NCBI GenBank assembly: GCA_030591725.1
Contig: JAUVAN010000006.1
Span: 1 to 35,352 of the forward strand
Source of the DNA: Deltaproteobacteria bacterium
GTDB taxonomy: Bacteria; Myxococcota_A; Polyangia; JAAYKL01
Length of the DNA stretch: 35,352 bases
Reading direction: 5' to 3'
A program made the position numbers and the translations under genes. Below the pieces are notes generated by a model, which worked only from the letters and a program-made list of their open reading frames with translations, ran no database searches and was not told the origin of the DNA. This document shows, piece after piece, positions 11,177 to 19,517 of the stretch; within the stretch, counting starts at the first letter, position 1; every line of letters begins with the position of its first letter.

Positions 11177-11337
11177 TTGCGTCCTTCCGATTCATACACC
11201 GGTTCACTTGACAAATGTCGCCCTGACAAAGGTAGCCCTGAGACCCTGAAAAAGACACTGAAAAATATCGACTGAATATCAATCCTTGATTCGAAATTTT
11301 CAAACTCACTCGATCCCCTGGCGGTTCCGCCGACGAG

Positions 11338-13287
11338 TTAGATAGCCCCGGCGGCCTTCCACGCTCCGGCAATAGCCTCGCCGATGTCGGCTACCCTGTC
11401 TGCGTTGCCGACCACGAGGATCTTTTCTGCGCATCCCTCGAACGCGTTCAGGACAACCGGATCGGGTTTGCAGCCGGTGGCGGTAATGATGGTGTCGGCT
11501 TCGATGATCTCACGCTCGCCCGTCCTGCCGTTGAAGATGTGTACTCCCCGCTGCGAGATTCGCTCGAAGTTCGTTCGATCAATGACTCTTACTCCCAGTC
11601 GATCGAGATCTTGCATCATGGTCCACCTGACCGAACGTCCGAGTCCCTTGCCCGCGTAGCCCCGGCGTTTGAGGAGCGTTACCTGTCGTTCCTTGTCGCG
11701 ATCGAGCGCCTGGCCAAGCCACTCTTCGTTGCCGAACCGGGCCAGGAATCCGAGGGCTTCCAGGGAGGGTTGCGATCGGGATGCCAGGTGAATGGCCAGC
11801 TCTACACCGGCTCCCCCGGCGCCGATAATCGCGACCTTGTCGCCCACGACAGCGCTGTTTTCAAGGACATCATCGGCATGCATGACGTGCGGATGGGAAT
11901 CGATGCCCGGAATATCCGGGTAGTGAGGCCGGGCTCCAATGGCGAGAACGATGATGTCAGCTCCGAGCTTTTCAATCTCCCGAGGTGTGATCTCCACTCC
12001 GGTGTGAACATGGACTCCCGCCTGTGACAGGTGGTTGACAAAGGCCCTGCAAGAGTCCCCCAGCTCGGATCTGCCGTGCAGGCGCGAGATCAAGGGCCAT
12101 TGTCCCCCGAGCGAGTCCCTTTTTTCGTACAAGGTCACATCGTGTCCCATACTTGCGAAGGACAACGCTGCCTGCATCCCGGCGGGGCCGCCGCCGATGA
12201 CCGCCACTTTCCCGGTTACCGCACGTGACGTGGTGAGTATCGGATCCGCGCCCGCCCTGGGGTTGAGCGAGCAGCGCACGGGTTTTTTCGAGAAGACCCG
12301 ATCGAAGCAGGAGCCGCAGGCCATGCACGTTACTACCCCGTCGGTGTCGCCACTTGCAGCCTTTTGGGGCCATCTGGGATCGACAAGAAGAGCGCGACCC
12401 ATGTTGACCAGTTCAGCGCCCGATCTCGCGAGCGCTTCTACGGCCTGAGATGGTGTGCGCAACCGGCCGCCATAGAAAATGGGAATGTCCAACCTGTCTG
12501 AGATACGCCTCGCCAGATGCGCGAATGCCAGCGCGGGAATCTGCGTGGTGAGCTGCGGAAGGCTTGTCCGGTGGCCCGCGCCGGTCACGTTGATGGCGTC
12601 AATTCCCCCTTTGGCCAGCGCCTCTGCAATGATTGAGGCGCCCTCAACCCCATATCCCCCCTCGATGAACTCGTGGCAATGAATGCGGGCCGTGATCGCC
12701 AGCCGATCGCCGACTTCTTTCCTTGTGGCATCGAGCGCTTCGAGGGGCGCCGCAAGGCGTTCGTCCCATCCATCGCTGTACCCATTTATCTTCCATCTGT
12801 TGTGAACCGGAGACACGAACAAGCTCAGCAGGGCGCCTCCGCTGAGCATGAGCTCGACGAAATCGAACCCGGCCTTCATCGCGCGACCGGCGGCCAGGCC
12901 GATACTCGAAATGATATCTCCGATCTCGGCGGCGTCCGGAATCCAGCGAGGGTCATTGTAGCCAACCAGCGGGGAGATCTGCACGCCCGCGATTGCGCCG
13001 TGGGTTTTTATTCTGGAGGCCAGTTCGGCCATGTCCGCGATGTGACCGTCCTCGCAAAGAGAGAGCGCGCCGACGAGCCTCGAATCCGGTGAGGTCCAGG
13101 TGTTGCACACTCCAACCGTTATCGCACCGGCGCCGCCGATGGCGCGTTGTTCGTAAAAATGGAGCATTGCCTCGGAAGGCCGACCATTTACCGCGAGGCC
13201 CAGATGAAGAGCCGGCATCGCGATGCGATTTGCCGTCTCGATCTTCCCGAATCCTCCCTTTGAAAACAGAGGGGCGAACGAAGTCAT
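11338..13287 (-). CDS. NADH:flavin oxidoreductase / 2,4-dienoyl-CoA reductase-trimethylamine dehydrogenase-like Fe-S flavoenzyme
   Basis: OYE-like TIM barrel N-terminus (MTSFAPLFSKGGFGKIETANRIAMPALHLG), Fe-S motif CMACGSCFDRVFSKKPVRC (CxxCxxCx11C), NAD(P)/FAD motifs VAVIGGGPAGMQAA and VAIIGAGGAGVELA. Start moved from 13365 to MTSF at 13287. Confidence 0.92.
   Translation of the reverse strand: MTSFAPLFSKGGFGKIETANRIAMPALHLGLAVNGRPSEAMLHFYEQRAIGGAGAITVGVCNTWTSPDSRLVGALSLCEDGHIADMAELASRIKTHGAIAGVQISPLVGYNDPRWIPDAAEIGDIISSIGLAAGRAMKAGFDFVELMLSGGALLSLFVSPVHNRWKINGYSDGWDERLAAPLEALDATRKEVGDRLAITARIHCHEFIEGGYGVEGASIIAEALAKGGIDAINVTGAGHRTSLPQLTTQIPALAFAHLARRISDRLDIPIFYGGRLRTPSQAVEALARSGAELVNMGRALLVDPRWPQKAASGDTDGVVTCMACGSCFDRVFSKKPVRCSLNPRAGADPILTTSRAVTGKVAVIGGGPAGMQAALSFASMGHDVTLYEKRDSLGGQWPLISRLHGRSELGDSCRAFVNHLSQAGVHVHTGVEITPREIEKLGADIIVLAIGARPHYPDIPGIDSHPHVMHADDVLENSAVVGDKVAIIGAGGAGVELAIHLASRSQPSLEALGFLARFGNEEWLGQALDRDKERQVTLLKRRGYAGKGLGRSVRWTMMQDLDRLGVRVIDRTNFERISQRGVHIFNGRTGEREIIEADTIITATGCKPDPVVLNAFEGCAEKILVVGNADRVADIGEAIAGAWKAAGAI
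11340..11367. repeat. 28-bp direct repeat, right copy: agatagccccggcggccttccacgctcc
   Basis: One mismatch to 10283-10310. Lies over the 3' end of the oxidoreductase gene (AGAWKAAGAI*). Confidence 0.9.
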
Positions 13288-14696
13288 GGAGCCTCCTCGG
13301 GTGTCGGTTTTCTTCCGGTAACGGCGAACAAAGAGTAGGGCAATCGGCAATCCCACCCGGCACATGTGGCGACGTAAATCTCACCTTCGGGACCAATGTA
13401 TGGCCCCGCCGAAAGACGTCCGGGAAGAGACACCGACCAGAGTACGTTTTCGCGTGCGTCGCGTGCGGTGAGATCGGTTCGGTGCTCGTCGGAGGAGCCG
13501 GCTACAACCATCCCGCCGTCATCGTAAGGGGTGAAGTTGAGATGACCCTTGATATGTCTTTGAAGGATGTAGAAGTCGTTTTTTTCGTCGGTGGTGAGCA
13601 GCGTGTTGAAGGGTCCGCGCGTACCCGAGGGTCTGGAGCACGGACTCGAGACATCCATGCAAACACCAATTACATGCCGAGAAACATCCTGCCTGTTCAA
13701 TACTTCGAGGCCGGTCATCAGACCCGAAACCGGTAGATTCGAAGACCAGGCGATGTTGCCGTTGTCACGAACCGACTCCAGCAGGACGGGTCTTTCGATC
13801 CCGGCGGATGCCAGGATGAACCCCCCGTCAATTCGTCTCACCATGGGCTCTGCCGGCATGCCCTTGTGCCAGACGTACAATCCACGGTTGTCGAGGAGGC
13901 CGATCTCGGATCCGTTCCAGACCAGTGGCGTGCAGTTCGGGCCTGCTCCCAGAACAATGGCTCCGCGTTCGAGGGCGGTTTCGCGCACAACGACGCCGCG
14001 ATTGGAGATGTTGACGGCCACACCCTCCATGCCCCGTATGCCGTGGAAGAGGTTCCCCCCGGCGCAAGGAAACGGGCCTTCCAGGCGTCTCAGCCCCTCG
14101 ATGGCCGAACGCCATCTGTCCTTCCCGTCCGGTCCGATAGCGGAAACGGTGGCGGCGTCCACCAGGAAGAAACCTCCACTGCCGTCATCTTTGAGGTCGG
14201 CTGTCCAATTTCTTTTCCATCCGCGGCGCCCTCTCCTCTGGATCTGGGACAGGTACCCGAAAGCCGGAGACCAGGCGACCTCCTGATCTGCCACAACGAA
14301 CATCTGGTGGTTATCCCCGGCGACGAATCTCCAGCGATCGACTCCGTGGCTGGTGATGTTGTGCACGTTGGGACCCGCGGAGACAACGAGGCCAGCCAGC
14401 GGTGTCCAGCGGATGAATGTGATCGGTTTTTCAAGCGAGACTTTCCAGCGAACTGACCCCGGGGTAGAGAATCGAATCGCCAGGGGACGCTTGAGCATTC
14501 TTGCCAACGCGTCAGGCGCGGTAGTGGTGGACTGCTCCTTGTTTCCGTCCGGTGTAGCGCGATGGTGTGCGCCGGTTTTCTCGGGAATGGGTGTGCTGAT
14601 CGGTTTTATCGGCGGCGGCGATTGTGCAGTTTCATGGCAGGATACACAGCACAGTGCCAGCGCCCCGAGGATGGCTGTTCTAACGAAGTCTGGCAT
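13284..14696 (-). CDS. Secreted lipoprotein with PQQ-like/WD40-like beta-propeller repeats
   Basis: MPDFVRTAILGALALCCVSC lipobox; repeated blade-like segments (WRFVAGDNHQMFVVADQEVAW..., WRSAIEGL..., VLWSVSLPGRLSAGPYIGPEGEIYVAT). Confidence 0.72.
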   Translation of the reverse strand: MPDFVRTAILGALALCCVSCHETAQSPPPIKPISTPIPEKTGAHHRATPDGNKEQSTTTAPDALARMLKRPLAIRFSTPGSVRWKVSLEKPITFIRWTPLAGLVVSAGPNVHNITSHGVDRWRFVAGDNHQMFVVADQEVAWSPAFGYLSQIQRRGRRGWKRNWTADLKDDGSGGFFLVDAATVSAIGPDGKDRWRSAIEGLRRLEGPFPCAGGNLFHGIRGMEGVAVNISNRGVVVRETALERGAIVLGAGPNCTPLVWNGSEIGLLDNRGLYVWHKGMPAEPMVRRIDGGFILASAGIERPVLLESVRDNGNIAWSSNLPVSGLMTGLEVLNRQDVSRHVIGVCMDVSSPCSRPSGTRGPFNTLLTTDEKNDFYILQRHIKGHLNFTPYDDGGMVVAGSSDEHRTDLTARDARENVLWSVSLPGRLSAGPYIGPEGEIYVATCAGWDCRLPYSLFAVTGRKPTPEEAP

Positions 14697-15150
14697 CCTC
14701 TACGCAGACCGGTTGGATCTTTATTTTCTTTCTTGAGGAGCCATACGAGGTTGATGTGCAGGTGTATCCCGGATCGCATGCGGAATCGTCACCGAAACAG
14801 CCCCTCATGCATGCGCGGGGGTCATCCCCGTATTGGGCGCATCTATAGCCCTTCTTGCATTCCTTGGTGAGGGCGCACTGTTCTCCCTGGGTCTTGTCGC
14901 CACGGCTGTCCTCATCGTGGCCGGACATGCGCGTGAGAATGAGGGCGCCGATCATCAGCGCCACGAAGACGCCGACAACTATCTTGATGGCGCCGAATCC
15001 TGCGTCTGTCTCTTGTATTCTCTGTGGCATGCCGGCTTTTTTCTCGACCGGCACGGCCGCAGCCTGCTCATCTTTCTCTGGTTTGGGCTTGTTTTCCTCG
15101 CGTCGAGCGATCCGTTTGCCGCTGCCGCTCTTCTTTTTTTTGGAGACCAT
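14680..15150 (-). CDS. Single-TM protein with Lys-rich N-terminus and Cys-rich extracytoplasmic domain
   Basis: MVSKKKKSGSGKRIARREENK, TM IKIVVGVFVALMIGALILT, then CALTKECKKGYRCAQYGDDPRACMRGCFGDDSACDPGYTC. Overlaps the next gene start. Confidence 0.7.
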   Translation of the reverse strand: MVSKKKKSGSGKRIARREENKPKPEKDEQAAAVPVEKKAGMPQRIQETDAGFGAIKIVVGVFVALMIGALILTRMSGHDEDSRGDKTQGEQCALTKECKKGYRCAQYGDDPRACMRGCFGDDSACDPGYTCTSTSYGSSRKKIKIQPVCVEDARLR

Positions 15151-15160
15151 TTCTTCTCCG

Positions 15161-15874
15161 TCAGGGGCACAGGCTTTCGGGTGTGCACCAGAATCCGCCC
15201 ATGAAGTTCTCGCAACAGCCTCCGGTGAACGCCGCGTTATACGTGACGCACGAATCTCCCGACGGATCGCAATTGAAGGCCAGGCTGCAGAAGTAATCGG
15301 TGTCTATGTGGAGGCAAATGGTGTTGTGCGTCAGAGTGGTTCCGGCGCAAACAGCGGCGCAGCCTTCGGCGCTGCTCGGCCACGTGGTACTCGTATCGCA
15401 GGGTTGGCCCAGCTGGGCGGTCTGGGGAATGCACTTCACGCTCATGGTCGTGGGGACCCAGAACCTCATCGGATCGCAGACGTCGACAAATTCCCCGCAG
15501 CACCAGTCGTTTTGTACGCCGGCCTCTGTGTTTATCTCACCGGTGATTCCGCAAGTGGTTGTGCACCACGCTTCCACGTCGTTTCCGATGCACACGAGGC
15601 CGCTTTCGCAACCGGGAAGTCCGAAGTTGGGATGGACGTTTGTGAAGGACTCGTTCCAGCAGGCGTCTCCGAGCTCTCCCGGGCTGCCGGGGTCGGTGTC
15701 CGTATCCGTGTCGGAGTCGGTGTCTGTATCCGTGTCGGCGTCCGTGCTCGCGTCGGAGCCGCCGTCGGTACCGGCGTCTTTGGGTATGACGTTCGAATCG
15801 CCGCCGCAGCCCGCCAGGAAGACCGTCAGAACGACACCGAACAGTGTAGTAAAAGATATAATGCAAGGTTTCAT
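15161..15874 (-). CDS. Secreted Cys-rich lipoprotein with Asp-Thr repeat tether
   Basis: MKPCIISFTTLFGVVLTVFLAGC lipobox, then DASTDADTDTDTDSDTDTDTDPGSPG and a Cys-rich C-terminal domain. Confidence 0.78.
   Translation of the reverse strand: MKPCIISFTTLFGVVLTVFLAGCGGDSNVIPKDAGTDGGSDASTDADTDTDTDSDTDTDTDPGSPGELGDACWNESFTNVHPNFGLPGCESGLVCIGNDVEAWCTTTCGITGEINTEAGVQNDWCCGEFVDVCDPMRFWVPTTMSVKCIPQTAQLGQPCDTSTTWPSSAEGCAAVCAGTTLTHNTICLHIDTDYFCSLAFNCDPSGDSCVTYNAAFTGGCCENFMGGFWCTPESLCP
15691..15778. repeat. Asp-Thr/Asp-Ser-encoding hexamer-type repeat tract
   Basis: ggtcggtgtccgtatccgtgtcggagtcggtgtctgtatccgtgtcggcg..., read as DTDTDTDSDTDTD on minus. Confidence 0.8.
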
Positions 15875-16070
15875 GACCTGTCCTTTTTCATCGCATTTGA
15901 ATCTGCGTTCCGAGCTGGGATGATATCACATATCTCACGCGATGGCCCAGTTTGTATTTTCGACCAACCCTTAAATGATATGCAAAAATGACATCCAAAA
16001 CGGGAACCCGTGCACACGACGTATAGCAGGGAACCCATGATCCTGTTTTTTCAAGCCGATGGAGGTGAAA

Positions 16071-17162
16071 ATGCACTGGAAATGGAAAGTGGTTTTGGTT
16101 GTCCTCCTCACATTGGCGTGTGTCACTTGCGAGTCATCAAAAGACCCGTCGGTCGGGGACTCCGGGCCTGACGCCGACACCGATACAGATGCTGATTCGG
16201 ATGGCGATGGCGACACCGACACCGATACTGACTTCGACGAATGCGCCGGCATCTCCGAGAGCGCAGAGAACCAGATATCGCCGGTGGATATCATCTTCCT
16301 GATCGACACATCGGCGTCGATGATGGAGGAGGCGCTTGCGGTGAGAAACAATCTCAACGCCTTTTCGCAGCAAATCATCGCTGCGGGCATCGACGTTCGC
16401 ATCGTGATGATCGGCGAGACCGGCGGGTTCCTCGGGAACCCGATGATATACGTTTGCGTAGAGCCGCCGCTTGGAGCGGGCAACTGCCCGGCCGGTCCCG
16501 ACACCAACCTCCCGGTCTACTTGCACATCACCGAGGACGTCGGCAGCAGCGACAGTCTTCAGGTTTTTCTCGACACCTACACCCAATGGAGCGGGCAGCT
16601 TCGACCGAACAGTATCCGGCACATCGTTGTGGTTTCGGATGACAACTCCGCGATGCCAGGCGACGATTTCAAGGACGCCCTGCTCACGTTGAGCCCCACA
16701 TTCGGCAATTTTGTCTTCCACGGGATCGTTTCAGCGACGGACTGTCCTCCAGCGGCATCGGTGGGGCAGGTATACATGGACCTGATCTCCGAGACCGGCG
16801 GAGTGCTCGGAGATCTTTGCCTCCAGCAGTTCGCGCCGGTGTTCAACGAGATCTCCCAGAACGTGAGCCAGGTTGCCATCGCGTGCTCGTGGCTGATTCC
16901 CGAGCCGCCGGAGGGAGAGGTTTTCGATCCCAACATGGTGAACATGGAGATTGATATTGACGGTGACGTCACCGAGATAGGTTACGTGGAAGATCCGTCT
17001 CTATGCAGTTCGGTCGAGCACGGCTGGTACTACGACGACCCTGCAAATCCCACGGAAATTTTCGTATGCCCGCAGACCTGCGACATGTTTCAGGAGGCAG
17101 TCGATACAGCACAGGTGACGATTATATTCGGTTGCGAGACAATTCCCGCCGAAATTGAGTAG
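16071..17162 (+). CDS. VWA-domain secreted lipoprotein (paralogue A)
   Basis: RBS ggaggtg before ATG at 16071; MHWKWKVVLVVLLTLACVTC lipobox; DT/DG tether; MIDAS motif VDIIFLIDTSASM; Cys-rich C-terminus. Confidence 0.85.
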   Translation: MHWKWKVVLVVLLTLACVTCESSKDPSVGDSGPDADTDTDADSDGDGDTDTDTDFDECAGISESAENQISPVDIIFLIDTSASMMEEALAVRNNLNAFSQQIIAAGIDVRIVMIGETGGFLGNPMIYVCVEPPLGAGNCPAGPDTNLPVYLHITEDVGSSDSLQVFLDTYTQWSGQLRPNSIRHIVVVSDDNSAMPGDDFKDALLTLSPTFGNFVFHGIVSATDCPPAASVGQVYMDLISETGGVLGDLCLQQFAPVFNEISQNVSQVAIACSWLIPEPPEGEVFDPNMVNMEIDIDGDVTEIGYVEDPSLCSSVEHGWYYDDPANPTEIFVCPQTCDMFQEAVDTAQVTIIFGCETIPAEIE

Positions 17163-17236
17163 CCACGCCCCTTGTAGGGGCTCCCGGGACGTGAGAAAAC
17201 ATACTCTGTAATATTTACAAGGACAGAGATTTTTCC

Positions 17237-18283
17237 ATGCCGGACTCAACTGAAATAAAAAATACAATCTTTTCCTCCAACTTGAAGAGAGGGGCGAAGA
17301 ACGCCATCTTATCGTGCCTCTCCGTTACGTCGGATGATGTGGCGACGTTGATTTGCGACGAGGCGTCGTTGACGGTCGCCGCTGCGCTCCTGGAGCAACT
17401 GTCACAGGTGGGCGCGAAGACGAAAGCCTTCATCATGGAGCGCAGAACGCCGCGTCCCGCAGTTGATCTTCCTCCCGATATTGCCCGCGCTCTTTCAAAC
17501 TCAACCGTGAGCATCTACACCCTTCGACCGATGGAGGGCGAGTACGTACATCGAAAAGAGATCATCGGCATGGTGGGGCCGAATATGCTCCGGCATGCGC
17601 ACATGATCGGTATCAGCGAGGATTCCATGCTTCAGGGAATGCTTTCCGATTATCGAATGATGTCAAAACTCAACGAAGTAATGGTCGATAAACTACGCAA
17701 GGCGGGATCCATTCGCGTTACATGCCCCAAGGGTACCGACGTAAACGTGGCTCTGGATCCTGCGGAAAAGATCGAGAGCGCGGCGGGTATCATCGAACCC
17801 GGCAACTGGGAAAACCTGCCGAGCGGCGAGATTTACACCTGCCCCGGGTCGGTTGACGGGGTGTACATATGCAACGGCATACCTCCCACCGAGGATGAAG
17901 TCGATCGCTTCGAGCTCGGTCAAAAGCCCCTTCGGATCGAGCTGAAAGGTGGTCGCGTGACCAACATAGGTGGTGGCCCCGGAAGCCTGGCCAATCAGGT
18001 GCTGGCTGCAGCCAGGAGCGGCACCAATGTCGATCGGATCGGCATGCTGGGTATAGGCACCAACTACGATCTACTCATGCCCATCGGGGACCGGATTCAG
18101 GATCAGTTTGTTCCCGGGGCATACTTCTCCCTGGGGCGGCCCGTCTCCGTTGAAGCCACCTCCTGGACGTCGAGCCAGCAACTCACCTTCTCCGCGCGCA
18201 AGACCTCCCTCGAGATTGACGGCATGGTCATCATCAACAACGGTCGCTATGTACAGGAGATCCTGGACCTGGCGATGGATTGA
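17237..18283 (+). CDS. Leucyl aminopeptidase-like (M29/COG2309-like) protein, probably lacking metal ligands
   Basis: GNWENLPSGEIYTCPGSVDGV and LGIGTNYDLL resemble M29 aminopeptidase conserved segments; 348 aa. Confidence 0.65.
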   Translation: MPDSTEIKNTIFSSNLKRGAKNAILSCLSVTSDDVATLICDEASLTVAAALLEQLSQVGAKTKAFIMERRTPRPAVDLPPDIARALSNSTVSIYTLRPMEGEYVHRKEIIGMVGPNMLRHAHMIGISEDSMLQGMLSDYRMMSKLNEVMVDKLRKAGSIRVTCPKGTDVNVALDPAEKIESAAGIIEPGNWENLPSGEIYTCPGSVDGVYICNGIPPTEDEVDRFELGQKPLRIELKGGRVTNIGGGPGSLANQVLAAARSGTNVDRIGMLGIGTNYDLLMPIGDRIQDQFVPGAYFSLGRPVSVEATSWTSSQQLTFSARKTSLEIDGMVIINNGRYVQEILDLAMD

Positions 18284-18287
18284 CAGG

Positions 18288-19364
18288 CTACTCGAAGTGT
18301 AGCGCCCTCTCGAAGTCGGCCGGGTTACTGGCTGCGCGCCTGGCCACATCGAGAGTGATGAGCTCCCCCTTGTACAGGTCGGTCAGGCATTGATCGAACG
18401 ACACCATCCCGTATTGTTCCCTGCTTTTTTCGATGAAGTCCTTCAGGGTGGATGTCGCTTCCGGGTTTCCGATTGCGTCCTTGATTGTGCCGGTCACCTT
18501 CATTAGTTCCACCGCAAGGATCATCCCCTCGCCGTCGGCTCGCGGGAGGAGGCGCTGACTCATGGTTGCGCGCAGGTTCTCGGCCAGGCGGATTCGCACC
18601 ATATGCTGCTCCTCGGGCGGGAAGACAGCGATGAGCCGCCCCACGGTCTTCGCGGCGTCCGGGGTGTGGACCGTAGAGTAAACCATGTGGCCTGTCTCGG
18701 CCGCCTTGAGGGCGATATCGATGGTCTCCAGATCGCGCATCTCGCCCACGAGGATGACGTCCGGATCCTGACGGAGCGCAGCGCGCAACGCCTTGTTGAA
18801 GCTGGAGGTGTCGGGCCCGATCTCCCGCTGGGAGATGGAGGAACGGTTGTCCTTGTGCAAAAACTCTATCGGATCTTCGATGGTGATAATGTGGGAGGCT
18901 CGCGTCTGGTTGATGTGGTTGATGATCGCCGCGAGTGTTGACGACTTTCCGGTTCCCGCCGCCCCGGTTATCAGCACGAGTCCGCGATTGTACTCGGCGA
19001 GATCCTTTGTTTGAGGAGGGAGCAACAGGTCTTCGAAGTCTGGTATCTTGTCGGGGATCACTCGTAGTATCAATGACAGTGAGCCCCGCTGGCGAAAGAT
19101 ATTCACCCTGAATCTGCATTGTTTAGGGAGGGTGTAGGAGGTGTCGTAGTCGTTCAGGTTATCCAGATTGTCGAGGGTATCCTTGTCGCGGATGATGAAC
19201 CGGCACAGATCGACGGTGTCCTCCGGGGTCAGGGTTTCCTCCCGTGCCGGTCGCAGAGTTTTCTTGATACGAAAAGAGGGTGGCGAGCCTACCTTGAAGT
19301 GGATATCCGAGGCGTTTAGCTGGATTGCTCCCAGGAGATACCTGTTGAATTGCTCGTGTTCCAT
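18288..19364 (-). CDS. Type IV pilus twitching-motility ATPase, PilT/PilU family
   Basis: Walker A GAAGTGKSSTLAAII, Asp box IITIEDPIEFLH, Walker B RQDPDVILVGEMRDLETI, His box GHMVYSTVHT. Start placed at MEHEQF rather than 19388. Confidence 0.92.
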   Translation of the reverse strand: MEHEQFNRYLLGAIQLNASDIHFKVGSPPSFRIKKTLRPAREETLTPEDTVDLCRFIIRDKDTLDNLDNLNDYDTSYTLPKQCRFRVNIFRQRGSLSLILRVIPDKIPDFEDLLLPPQTKDLAEYNRGLVLITGAAGTGKSSTLAAIINHINQTRASHIITIEDPIEFLHKDNRSSISQREIGPDTSSFNKALRAALRQDPDVILVGEMRDLETIDIALKAAETGHMVYSTVHTPDAAKTVGRLIAVFPPEEQHMVRIRLAENLRATMSQRLLPRADGEGMILAVELMKVTGTIKDAIGNPEATSTLKDFIEKSREQYGMVSFDQCLTDLYKGELITLDVARRAASNPADFERALHFE

Positions 19365-19517
19365 CGGGTCGACTCCGGGGTTATGCATGGTTCTTCAAGA
19401 AGATAGTAACGGTACGCGGGCGGTTTTCCAAGCGTCGTCACCCGGCTGCTTTCGTCGGCTTGGTAGAAAAGGGTTTTCGCGGTAACTTCATACCATTCAC
19501 TCGGGAGGATCGAATTC

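Noticed and set aside
11205-11242. Imperfect tandem tgacaaa-gtngccc units near the lipoprotein 5' region
   Set aside because: Only about two imperfect copies; too short to call a regulatory element or repeat array.
11100-11372. 90-aa minus-strand ORF upstream of the GSDG lipoprotein
   Set aside because: Overlaps the lipoprotein start in another frame and has no signal or domain.
14855-15991. 378-aa plus-strand ORF with VRIRVGVGVCIRVGVRARVG repeat
   Set aside because: Antisense reading of the DT-tether lipoprotein; the repeat mirrors the Asp-Thr hexamers.
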